Assembly (NCBI RefSeq): GCF_031127805.1
Contig: NZ_JARXHW010000021.1
Coordinates: 11,164-75,163 of the forward strand
From: Thalassobacterium maritimum
Lineage (GTDB): Bacteria > Verrucomicrobiota > Verrucomicrobiia > Opitutales > Coraliomargaritaceae
Reading direction: 5' to 3'
Length of the DNA stretch: 64,000 nucleotides
This document shows positions 8,373 to 16,645 of this stretch, one piece after another. Both the position numbers and the translations under genes were made by a program. The notes below the pieces were generated by a model that was not told the origin of the DNA, did not search any database, and worked only from the letters and a program-made list of their open reading frames with translations. Each line of letters begins with the position of its first letter. The stretch's first letter is position 1.

Positions 8373-10688
8373 ATGACTTCATTGAGTGACCAATCTGTTT
8401 GGCTGGTTTCGCCCTTATCGAGCGAATCGACACCAACATCTGCATCTTATTTTCGCACTAAGTTCGAGCTTCCAAATGAAGTGACGAAGGCGGTCTTGCG
8501 CTTTTCAGCACTCGGCATTGTGGAGCCGTGGATCAATGGCGTGCGTGTCAATGACGACTATTTTACGCCCGGGTGGAGTGACTATCGCAAGCGTGCATAT
8601 GTGTGCCGTTACGAGGTAACCGAGCAGCTTGAAGTCGGTGAGAATTGCCTGGGCATTGTACTGGCCGATGGCTGGGCGGGTGCCGCTTTTGGCCCCAAGG
8701 GGCATGAAGCTCGCCACGCGCCCCAGACCATGTTTGTCGCAGAATTGCAGCTCACCTTTGCCGACGGAACGCAGCAAGTGATCGGGAGTGATGTCACTTG
8801 GAAAGTGCGGCGTGGGCCTGTCGTCAAAAATTCGCTGTATCACGGGGAGACCTATGATGCGCGTAAGGCGATGCCAGATTGGGCGTCGAGTTCCAGCGCG
8901 GAGCGCGGGTGGAAGTCAGTCGCGAGTGTGGAGACGCCGCAGGTCGAGTTGACGGAGAAAGCCTGCCCGCCAGTGCGGGTGACGGAAACCTTAGCAGTGG
9001 TGGAGCTGCGCAAAGAGTCGTCAGGCTTGATCGCCGACTTTGGGCAAAACTTGGTCGGAGTCGTTCGTATCAAGTTAAAGGATACGCGTGCAGGTCAAAA
9101 AGTAATTTTGAAATTCGCTGAGATGTTAAATGAAGACGGCTCGCTGTATTTAGAGAATCTGCGCGATGCGGAGGCGACGGATTGCTACATTTGCAAGGGA
9201 TCTGCGGAAGAAAGCTATCAGCCGCATTTCACCTTTCATGGCTTTCGCTATGTGCAGATCGAAGGAGTTGATTTGGACTTGAGTGCTGAAGATTTGGAAG
9301 CCTGCGTGCTGCATAATGATTTGGCCCCGCTGGGGACGTTTCAGACTTCCAATGCGATAGTGAATCAGTTGCAGGACTGTATTCGCTGGGGGCAACGCGG
9401 AAACTTTTTAGAAGCACCGACTGACTGTCCACAACGCGACGAGCGCTTGGGCTGGTCGGGGGATGCACAGGTTTTCGTTGATACGGCATGCTTTAATTAT
9501 GATTGCGAGGGTTTCTACCGACAGTGGATGGATGCCATGCGCGATGGTCAGCGAGAGGACGGAGCGTTTCCCGACGTGGCTCCAGACATTCTAGGTTGGC
9601 ATGGTAATGCCGGCTGGGGCGACGCGGGCATCATTGTGCCACATGCAGTCTGGCTGCACACTGGAGCGACCACGATTATTGAAGAAAACTGGCAGGCGAT
9701 GGAGCGCTATCTGCGCTTTCTCAAAGACCGGGCGAAACACTATATTCAGCCAGAAACCGTTTATGGTGATTGGTTGGCGGTCGATGCGGTGAAGCCGCAA
9801 TGGGGGCCGACACCGAAGGATTTGATTGGCACCGCCTATTATGCCAGAGACGCGCAACTTATGGCGCGTATGGCTGACGCGCTGGAGCGAACTGCTGCTG
9901 CGAAACGTTATAGCCAACTGGCGGCGCGGATCACTGCTGCTTTTCAGCAGCGCTTTATCACCGCGGAAGGATTGGTATTAGGAGATACCCAGACTAGTTA
10001 TTTGATGGCTTTAGCTTTTGACCTCGTGCCCGAGCATTTGATCGAGGCCGCGGGCGCACGTCTGGTGGAAAAGATCGAAGCGCGTGAGTGGCATTTGTCG
10101 ACTGGCTTTCTTGGCACGCCATTGCTCAATCCGGTGTTGTCTAAGATTGGCCGCAGTGATGTCGCCTACAAGTTGTTGCTGCAGGAGAGTTATCCGAGTT
10201 GGTTGTATCCGATCAAGAACGGCGCGACCACGATGTGGGAGCGTTGGAATAGTTGGACGCGTGAAGATGGCTTTGGTCCAGTGGAAATGAATTCATTCAA
10301 TCACTATGCCTACGGTGCGATCGGCGAGTGGCTGTATCAAACAGTGGGCGGCATCTCTCCGTGCCCGGAGGCGCCAGGCTATGCGCGCGCTATTTTATCG
10401 GCTCAGCCGAGCCCCGACTTAAAGCGCGCCTCCTGTGTCTTGAAAACGCGCGTTGGCACGTATCGCTCAAAATGGACGATCAAGCGAAAGAACTTACACT
10501 GGGACCTGATAGTTCCGACGAGCGGGGAAGGGCGGGTAGTGCTGCCTGCGACGCCATGGTCGAAGGTGAAGCTCAATGGTAAATCAGTGCCGAGCCGTTT
10601 GAAGCATACCGATCAGCGCAACGCTATGTGCCTGCCTGCTGGGAAGCATCGTATTGAAATTGAGAATTGCCCGCTCGCGCATCTTTAA
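8373..10688 (+). CDS. GH78 alpha-L-rhamnosidase, apparently cytoplasmic
   Basis: 771 residues with the full GH78 layout: an N-terminal sandwich with W-I-N-G-V-R-V-N and F-T-P-G-W-S-D-Y, then the family's central motif P-T-D-C-P-Q-R-D-E-R-L-G-W (Asp351, Glu357) and S-G-D-A-Q (Asp364), W-G-D-A-G, and N-H-Y-A-Y-G-A-I-G-E-W with Glu652. In the family, a Glu in the DERLGW region acts as acid and a later Glu in the G-E-W motif as base; here these map to Glu357 and Glu652. No signal peptide is visible, so it probably removes rhamnose from imported oligosaccharides in the cytoplasm. It starts 55 bp after the small secreted protein and is followed 52 bp later by sulfatase A, so all may form one operon. 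Confidence 0.92.
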   Translation: MTSLSDQSVWLVSPLSSESTPTSASYFRTKFELPNEVTKAVLRFSALGIVEPWINGVRVNDDYFTPGWSDYRKRAYVCRYEVTEQLEVGENCLGIVLADGWAGAAFGPKGHEARHAPQTMFVAELQLTFADGTQQVIGSDVTWKVRRGPVVKNSLYHGETYDARKAMPDWASSSSAERGWKSVASVETPQVELTEKACPPVRVTETLAVVELRKESSGLIADFGQNLVGVVRIKLKDTRAGQKVILKFAEMLNEDGSLYLENLRDAEATDCYICKGSAEESYQPHFTFHGFRYVQIEGVDLDLSAEDLEACVLHNDLAPLGTFQTSNAIVNQLQDCIRWGQRGNFLEAPTDCPQRDERLGWSGDAQVFVDTACFNYDCEGFYRQWMDAMRDGQREDGAFPDVAPDILGWHGNAGWGDAGIIVPHAVWLHTGATTIIEENWQAMERYLRFLKDRAKHYIQPETVYGDWLAVDAVKPQWGPTPKDLIGTAYYARDAQLMARMADALERTAAAKRYSQLAARITAAFQQRFITAEGLVLGDTQTSYLMALAFDLVPEHLIEAAGARLVEKIEAREWHLSTGFLGTPLLNPVLSKIGRSDVAYKLLLQESYPSWLYPIKNGATTMWERWNSWTREDGFGPVEMNSFNHYAYGAIGEWLYQTVGGISPCPEAPGYARAILSAQPSPDLKRASCVLKTRVGTYRSKWTIKRKNLHWDLIVPTSGEGRVVLPATPWSKVKLNGKSVPSRLKHTDQRNAMCLPAGKHRIEIENCPLAHL

Positions 10689-10740
10689 ATTCTCAAAGGC
10701 CCATTTCATCCGTCATCGGGCACGCCGCATTTTAATAACT

Positions 10741-12570
10741 ATGTCTGCTTTAAGCACTCTATTCTACGTACCTGCGATCTGTCTCGCGACTGTTGCTTCA
10801 TTGCTCGCGTCTGCGTCACAAGCTGAGCCTCAACGCCCCAATGTTGTGATGATCATCGTCGACGATCTCGGTTGGCGCGACCTCGGCTGCTATGGTAGCG
10901 AGCTCTATCAAACCCCAGCGGTCGATGCCTTGGCGGCGGAAGGCTTGAGCTTTTCAAATGCCTATGCGTCCAGTCCGCTCTGCACGCCGACCCGGGCCAG
11001 TATTCTTACGGGGCAAACGGTGGGCCGCTTGCGTTTGACCACGCCCGTCGGGCATGTGCCTGAGGTGAAGCTCGATGCTGCGGAGCGTGCGAGCGCGGCG
11101 GCTGGTCTGCCGATGACGGAGCCGGAAACCAATAACCGGATTCCACTCGATTCGATTACCATTTCCAAATTGTTAAAAGATGCCGGCTACGCGACTGCCT
11201 TCATGGGAAAATGGCATCTGGGCTACGATCCCTACATTCCTGAAAACTTTGGCTTCGATCATGTTGTGGGCGGTCGTGGTTTCCCGGGGCCACCGCCTCC
11301 AGGGTTTTTTGGTCCTTGGGATACCGCAGAGACCAATATGCCTACGGTCGAAGGGCATCCCAATGCAGATGATGTGATCGGCGATGCGGCGGTCGATTTT
11401 ATCGAGTCCAAGCAAAACGAACCTTTCTTTCTCGCGCTCTGGTTTTTCAATGTGCATGCGCCTTTCCAGGGGAAGCCCGAACTCATTGAGAAATACCGTC
11501 CACTCGCAGCGCAGGCGCAGTATCAAAAATCCGCGGTCATGGGAGCCATGGTCGAGACGATGGATCAGAACGTGGGCAAAGTCACCGAAGCACTGAAACG
11601 CTTAGGCTTGGATGAGAACACGATCGTGATTTTCTCCTCTGATAACGGAGGCAACATGTATGACCGTCCCGAGGGTGAGAATCCGACGAATAATTATCCT
11701 TTGAAAGCGGGGAAGGGCAATAACTACGAAGGCGGCTCGCGTGTGCCGCTGATTGTGAAATGGCCAGGGAAAGTGCCTGCGGGTGATTGGACCGATACCA
11801 TTGCAATCAGCTATGACTTCTTTCCTACCTTGCTCGATGTCGCGCAATTGGAGACGCCCGAAGCCGCGGTGTTGGATGGAGTGAGCTTGCTGCCCGCCTT
11901 TTCCGGTGAGTTGATGGAGCGTCCTCCTGTGACTAGTATGTTTGGGCACACCGTGCTGGCCACGGGAAACCTTGCGAATGCGTGGGTGCGTGATGGCAAA
12001 TGGAAGTTGCTACGTTTCTTTAAGCTCGGTGCCGATCAGGAGGACTTACTGGAGCTGTATGATCTGTCGATCGATTCAGGCGAAACCCAGAACTTGGCTT
12101 TGGAACATGTAGAAGTCGCCGAGCGATTGAACGACTGGTTGGACGCGCATTTGGCCGAGACCGATACCTTGCTGCCTCGTCAGAACCCGAACTACGACCC
12201 AGAGATGAAGCAAGCTGGGTTCGTGATGCAATCCGGTGGTTATTTCATCGGCGGCCAAGATGCGACTAAGGCGACAATTACCTCCAATGCCGATCGAGTG
12301 GTGCTACGCTACTATCCAGAGGCGGGCGCTACGGGCGACCAGTTGGAATTTCAGTTGATGTCAAATTGTGTGATCTCTGCCACAGTGGGCCTTGGCGATG
12401 GACCACTCTACGGGGCGCCGATCACTGTGAATTCTGATCTCACTTCGGGACTCGTCGTAGTGCCGATCGGGCGTGCTTACGAGCGTGGGCCCATTACACT
12501 GTTGCTCGATATGGAGCAACCAGGCCGCAGCCATATTAGTGCGGTGCAACTGAGCGACAGCCATCGGTAG
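10741..12570 (+). CDS. S1 family sulfatase A with C-terminal extension
   Basis: 609 residues from the ATG at 10741; an upstream in-frame ATG at 10654 overlaps the GH78 gene and would bury the signal peptide. The metal-binding D-D-L-G-W (Asp41, Asp42), the formylglycine motif C-T-P-T-R (Cys81), G-K-W-H-L-G, and S-D-N-G-G-N are present. After about residue 500 there is an extra domain (Y-F-I-G-G-Q-D...) that looks like a beta-sandwich and is not part of the sulfatase core. Exported, so it acts on sulfated glycan outside the cytoplasm, provided a formylglycine-generating enzyme is present elsewhere. Substrate not assignable. Confidence 0.9.
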   Translation: MSALSTLFYVPAICLATVASLLASASQAEPQRPNVVMIIVDDLGWRDLGCYGSELYQTPAVDALAAEGLSFSNAYASSPLCTPTRASILTGQTVGRLRLTTPVGHVPEVKLDAAERASAAAGLPMTEPETNNRIPLDSITISKLLKDAGYATAFMGKWHLGYDPYIPENFGFDHVVGGRGFPGPPPPGFFGPWDTAETNMPTVEGHPNADDVIGDAAVDFIESKQNEPFFLALWFFNVHAPFQGKPELIEKYRPLAAQAQYQKSAVMGAMVETMDQNVGKVTEALKRLGLDENTIVIFSSDNGGNMYDRPEGENPTNNYPLKAGKGNNYEGGSRVPLIVKWPGKVPAGDWTDTIAISYDFFPTLLDVAQLETPEAAVLDGVSLLPAFSGELMERPPVTSMFGHTVLATGNLANAWVRDGKWKLLRFFKLGADQEDLLELYDLSIDSGETQNLALEHVEVAERLNDWLDAHLAETDTLLPRQNPNYDPEMKQAGFVMQSGGYFIGGQDATKATITSNADRVVLRYYPEAGATGDQLEFQLMSNCVISATVGLGDGPLYGAPITVNSDLTSGLVVVPIGRAYERGPITLLLDMEQPGRSHISAVQLSDSHR

Positions 12571-12619
12571 CTCCTGAATTAGCCGTAACAGATCCGATAA
12601 AAACTCATGCATTGCGAGT

Positions 12620-12625
12620 TGACAA
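12620..12625 (+). promoter_or_regulatory. Candidate -35 box of the pseudopilin/sulfatase operon
   Basis: An exact TTGACA. A matching -10 would fall within operator B (TCTTAT, 19-bp spacer), which is a weak match, so the promoter is inferred mainly from position. Confidence 0.4.
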
Positions 12626-12632
12626 AAGTTCA

Positions 12633-12650
12633 TAAGAAAGGTTTCTTATT
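12633..12650. promoter_or_regulatory. Palindromic operator site B (best copy)
   Basis: ATAAGAAAGGTTTCTTAT is a perfect inverted repeat around a GG centre. It lies 7 bp downstream of TTGACA (12620-12625) and 12 bp before the pseudopilin start codon, so a bound protein would cover the promoter. This marks a likely new transcription start inside the sulfatase cluster. Confidence 0.75.
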
Positions 12651-12662
12651 GCATACCTCATC

Positions 12663-13343
12663 ATGAAAAAACTACCTAAAGCTGCCTTTACCCTGATTGA
12701 ATTATTAACTGTGATCGCTGTGATTGCGGTTCTCGCGGCGATCTTAATCCCTGCTGTCGGTGCAGCCCGACACCGAGCGAATAGTTCGAAAAGTGTGTCC
12801 AACCTCAGGCAGATCGGGAACGCGGTGTCGTTGTTTACAAATCAGCACAAAGGCATTTTTCCTTTGCTCAACCGCAAGTTGAGTGATCCGGATAGCACGT
12901 CGCAGTATTTTTGGGTGCAAGCCTTGGAAGAAGAGATTTTGGAGTGGGATCGCTCGGAGTCGGGCAAGCACCCGATGTTTGATGATCCGACGGCGCAAAA
13001 GAGTCATGGCATCAGCGACTATGGCGGCAGCACCTATATTTTTCTAGATGCGAATCCGGACAATACGGATCGTTCGACTTCTGGGTTCAGTGTGAATCGT
13101 CTCGAAAATCCCGCACAGACACTCGTGCTTTGCACCGCCTATGCGGAAAATACTGGAAACGCGTCTTGGTATATTCAGGGCGATTTCGCCAAAGGATCGA
13201 ATCCGACGAATATACCGGAGCCCCGTTTAAATAATGGCGAGGTGGGCGTGGTCTTTGCGGATGGCCACACTGAGTTACTTAGTCGTGAAAAAGTTTACGA
13301 TTTGGAGTTTCGCAAACGTCTTTTTGACCCGTCCGAATATTAA
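12663..13343 (+). CDS. Pseudopilin-like protein (prepilin N-terminus, H-X9-DG-type C-terminus)
   Basis: 226 residues. The N-terminus K-A-A-F-T-L-I-E-L-L-T-V-I-A-V is a typical class III signal: cleavage before the Phe, Glu at +5, then one hydrophobic helix. The C-terminal part ends with V-F-A-D-G-H-T-E-L, the D-G element of the H-X9-DG prepilin-associated family common in Verrucomicrobiota and Planctomycetota. It should be processed by a prepilin peptidase and remain at the cell surface or in a pseudopilus. It opens an apparent operon of sulfatases (18 bp to the next gene) directly after operator B. This coupling suggests that it takes part in handling the same glycan; this is inference. Confidence 0.85.
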   Translation: MKKLPKAAFTLIELLTVIAVIAVLAAILIPAVGAARHRANSSKSVSNLRQIGNAVSLFTNQHKGIFPLLNRKLSDPDSTSQYFWVQALEEEILEWDRSESGKHPMFDDPTAQKSHGISDYGGSTYIFLDANPDNTDRSTSGFSVNRLENPAQTLVLCTAYAENTGNASWYIQGDFAKGSNPTNIPEPRLNNGEVGVVFADGHTELLSREKVYDLEFRKRLFDPSEY

Positions 13344-13360
13344 TCCCGCTTCAGTTTCCT

Positions 13361-15193
13361 ATGTCTATTTTTAAGTCTTTAGTTCTGGGGACATTGCTTG
13401 GCCTTGTCGCGCTTACCGTGGGCGCGAAACAGCCTAATATTATTCTGATTGTTGCGGATGATTTGGGTTGGCGTGATAGCTCCGCCTATAAGAGTGAGTT
13501 TTATCAAACTCCAGGCATCGATCGTTTGGCGAGCGAAGGGGTGCTTTTCACGGATGCCTATTCGTCGAACCCCCTGTGCTCGCCGACGCGTGCCAGCATT
13601 TTGACTGGTCAGTCGCCGGCGCGTTTGCGTTTCACCGCCGCGTCGGGACATATTCAGCAGGCGATTTTAGATCCCAAGCAAGGGACTGCGGCGGCTGTGG
13701 ATAAGCCGGCTATCATCCCTCAATCGCGCTCACGTCTGCCCAATGAATACGTCACCTATGCCGAGCTTTTACAAGAGGCTGGCTATCGCACCGCGTTTAT
13801 GGGGAAGTGGCATGTCGGTTCCGCTCCCTACATCCCCGAAAATCAGGGCTTTGATGTGGTGATCGGTGGACGTCATCATCCGGGGCCACCACCTCCGGGA
13901 GGCTTCTTTGCGCCATGGGAAGTGGAGACGATTCCCGACTACCCGAAAGGCACGCATATCTCCGATGCGATCACCGATGAAGCGTTGAAGTTTATCAAAG
14001 CCAATCGCAGCGATCCTTTTCTACTCAACCTGTGGTTTTACGATGTGCATGCACCGTTTCAAGCGAAGCCTGCCTTGGTCGATAAGTATGAGCAATTGGT
14101 CGACCCCGACTACCCGCAACGCTCGCCGACGATGGGGGCGATGATTGAGGCAATGGATCAAAATATCGAACGCCTGTTGCAGGAGCTCGATCGTATGGGC
14201 CTGCGCGACGACACCATTATTATTTTCACCTCCGACAACGGCGGCAACATGTATAACGAAGTCGATGGCACCACACCGACCAACAACTTTCCGCTGAAGA
14301 GTGGTAAGGGCAATAACTACGAGGGCGGGGTGCGTGTGCCCTTGATTGTTTCGTGGGCAGGCGTATCACGTCCAGGCACCATGACGGATTCGGTGGTGTG
14401 CTCTGCTGATTTGTATCCTACGATCTTGAACATGGCAGGCTTGCCGCAGCATCCTGAGCATCACAAAGATGGCATCGACTTTAGTGCAGCCATTGCAGGG
14501 GAATTCTTTGATCGCGGCCCCTTCATTTCGCACTTTCCACACTATGTGCCGGCCACGGATAATTTACCTAACACTAGTGTGCGCGTTGGTGACTATAAGT
14601 TGTATCGCTTTTACTACGACGGCGAAAATCAAGCGCACCGCTATGAGCTCTATAACTTGAAAACGGATATCGGTGAGACGAACAATCTTGCCGACAGTAT
14701 GCCGGAAAAAGTTTCGCAGTTGGACGCGACTATTGAGGCCTATTTACAAGAAGCCGAGGTGCTGGTGCCGATCAAAAATCCGCGCTTCGCTAGTAAACCG
14801 GTGATGGGCTGGAACGTGATCGGCGATGTTGAACTCACAGCCGAAGATGGAGTGCTCCGCATGGATAGTCATGGTCGTGATCCTCGGATCAGTAGTCACG
14901 ACTTTCATCATGTCAGTGGCCCCGTGGCGCTGTCCTTTACGATGCGTTCCAAATCGATTGGAAAGGGCCAAGTCTTTTGGACATCGCCCACGGTGAAAGG
15001 CTTTAAGGGCGACCATTCGGCTAGCTTTTCGGTCAAGCAAGATGGCGCCTGGCATGATTACGTGGTCCAGCTGCCGTTCACTGGAAAATTGAACTCAATA
15101 CGTTTAGATCCCTCGCAGGGTGAGGGTAGGATCGAACTTAAAAACATACGTCTGCTCGGTTCAAACGGGCAGGTCTTACACACTTGGAAGTAA
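13361..15193 (+). CDS. S1 family sulfatase B with C-terminal recurring module
   Basis: 610 residues with signal peptide, D-D-L-G-W (Asp33, Asp34), formylglycine motif C-S-P-T-R (Cys73), G-K-W-H-V-G and S-D-N-G-G-N. It is closely similar to sulfatase A through the core (shared R-I-L-T-G-Q, G-G-R motif and P-G-P-P-P-P-G stretch), suggesting duplication. The tail, about residues 497-610, is not sulfatase: it has G-R-D-P-R-I-S, Q-V-F-W-T-S and S-I-R-L-D-P...I-E-L-K-N-I-R-L, the signature of a beta-sandwich module found in three other proteins here. Probably a periplasmic or secreted glycan sulfatase with an added binding domain. Confidence 0.9.
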   Translation: MSIFKSLVLGTLLGLVALTVGAKQPNIILIVADDLGWRDSSAYKSEFYQTPGIDRLASEGVLFTDAYSSNPLCSPTRASILTGQSPARLRFTAASGHIQQAILDPKQGTAAAVDKPAIIPQSRSRLPNEYVTYAELLQEAGYRTAFMGKWHVGSAPYIPENQGFDVVIGGRHHPGPPPPGGFFAPWEVETIPDYPKGTHISDAITDEALKFIKANRSDPFLLNLWFYDVHAPFQAKPALVDKYEQLVDPDYPQRSPTMGAMIEAMDQNIERLLQELDRMGLRDDTIIIFTSDNGGNMYNEVDGTTPTNNFPLKSGKGNNYEGGVRVPLIVSWAGVSRPGTMTDSVVCSADLYPTILNMAGLPQHPEHHKDGIDFSAAIAGEFFDRGPFISHFPHYVPATDNLPNTSVRVGDYKLYRFYYDGENQAHRYELYNLKTDIGETNNLADSMPEKVSQLDATIEAYLQEAEVLVPIKNPRFASKPVMGWNVIGDVELTAEDGVLRMDSHGRDPRISSHDFHHVSGPVALSFTMRSKSIGKGQVFWTSPTVKGFKGDHSASFSVKQDGAWHDYVVQLPFTGKLNSIRLDPSQGEGRIELKNIRLLGSNGQVLHTWK

Positions 15194-15199
15194 TTATTT

Positions 15200-16645
15200 A
15201 TGTTGAAAAAAGCATGTCTACTCTTGGCCGCGACCTGTCTATTGCAGTCGGTCTCTGTCGCAAAACAACCGAATGTCGTTCTCATTCTGGCGGACGATAT
15301 GAGCCCCGATCTCTCGATGCTGGGTACGCCTGGCATTGAGACGCCAAACATCGATGCATTCGCTAAAGAAGGGGTGTATTTCAACAATGCATTTGCCGCT
15401 TCGGCGTCCTGCTCGCCCTCGCGCACTGCGATCTTAACAGGTATGTGGCCGCATAGTAATGGCAACTGGCGCAATGTGCACACGCCGCCGTTGAATCTTC
15501 CCGATAAAGCATTTTCCCGTGAGACACACATCGTTGACAAGGTTGGCATCGGTCGTGACGTGGCGACACTGCCCGAGGTTTTTCAGTCCAACGGCTACTT
15601 CACCGCAATCACACAGAAGCTCCACTTAAGCCCCGCATGGCGTTATCCTTATGACGCACGCAATCCAGTGCAGTCCGAGCCTAAGCGTTTTCACAAAGTG
15701 ATGGGCGATTTCATCGAGCAGGCGGGCGATCGTCCGTTTTTTATTCATGCCAACGTCGCCGCGCCACACCGGCCTTATCGTGCTCACTTAAAATCCAATC
15801 CAGATCAGGAACTACCTGCGGCAGACAGTATCGAAGTGCCGTCGTTCTTGCCCGACACACCGGGCGTGCGCCGCGATATGCAGGAGTATTACGCCTGTGT
15901 TGAGATCGCAGATGCATGCGTCGGTGCGATCCTTCAGGCCTTGGATGATGCGGGCATTCGTGAGGAGACCTTCATCATCTTCACCTCCGACCAAGGCATG
16001 CCGATTCACTATGCCAAAGCATCCGCGTATCCTACTGGAACACGTATTCCGCTCGCGGTGGTGGGGCCCGGTGTCGTCAAAGGACAGACGAATGACTCGC
16101 CCGTTTCGCAAATCGATTATGCGCCCACGATTCTTGATTATTGTGGCATTGAAATTCCTGAAGTCATGCAGGGGGAATCTTTGCGGCCGATCCTCAGCGG
16201 GGGCGACAGTATCGAAGGGCGCGAGTATGTGTTTGCCGAGCACAATTCACACGGTCCCGATCCGCGCGAGTTCTACCCGCAGCGTGTAGTGACCGATGGT
16301 AACTGGTATTACATTTTGAATGTCGATCCTGAAAAAACACAGCGTTTGCCCGATGATCTTCGCGGTGTCGAAGTGTGGGGCAACCATGCTTACGATGCGA
16401 TCATTGCCGCGAAAGAGAGTCACCCCGCTGAATATGCGTATCTAACACTTTTTGATAAACCAAGGCAGCCTGAGCATCTCTACAAAATCAATGAAGATAA
16501 ATGGGGCGTGCATGACTTGGCCACTAATCCCGAACGTCAGGCAGTCTTACAGCGCATGCGAGCGGCGATGCATATGTGGCGCACGGCTACGAATGACATT
16601 GAAAAGAGTCCGTTGGAAATTCCAGAGCAGCCGGACGCCCACTAA
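15200..16645 (+). CDS. S1 family sulfatase C (heparan N-sulfatase-like subgroup)
   Basis: 481 residues with signal peptide, A-D-D-M-S-P-D (Asp32, Asp33), formylglycine motif C-S-P-S-R (Cys71) and T-S-D-Q-G-M-P. The short form, the S-P-D after the first metal ligands and the overall layout resemble the N-sulfoglucosamine sulfohydrolase-like subgroup; the natural substrate in this organism need not be an N-sulfate. It starts 7 bp after sulfatase B and its TAA overlaps the next ATG by one base, so translation of C and D is probably coupled. Confidence 0.88.
   Translation: MLKKACLLLAATCLLQSVSVAKQPNVVLILADDMSPDLSMLGTPGIETPNIDAFAKEGVYFNNAFAASASCSPSRTAILTGMWPHSNGNWRNVHTPPLNLPDKAFSRETHIVDKVGIGRDVATLPEVFQSNGYFTAITQKLHLSPAWRYPYDARNPVQSEPKRFHKVMGDFIEQAGDRPFFIHANVAAPHRPYRAHLKSNPDQELPAADSIEVPSFLPDTPGVRRDMQEYYACVEIADACVGAILQALDDAGIREETFIIFTSDQGMPIHYAKASAYPTGTRIPLAVVGPGVVKGQTNDSPVSQIDYAPTILDYCGIEIPEVMQGESLRPILSGGDSIEGREYVFAEHNSHGPDPREFYPQRVVTDGNWYYILNVDPEKTQRLPDDLRGVEVWGNHAYDAIIAAKESHPAEYAYLTLFDKPRQPEHLYKINEDKWGVHDLATNPERQAVLQRMRAAMHMWRTATNDIEKSPLEIPEQPDAH

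Noticed and set aside
10654..10740. Upstream in-frame start for sulfatase A
   Set aside because: It overlaps the GH78 3' end and adds a basic stretch before the signal peptide; 10741 is preferred.
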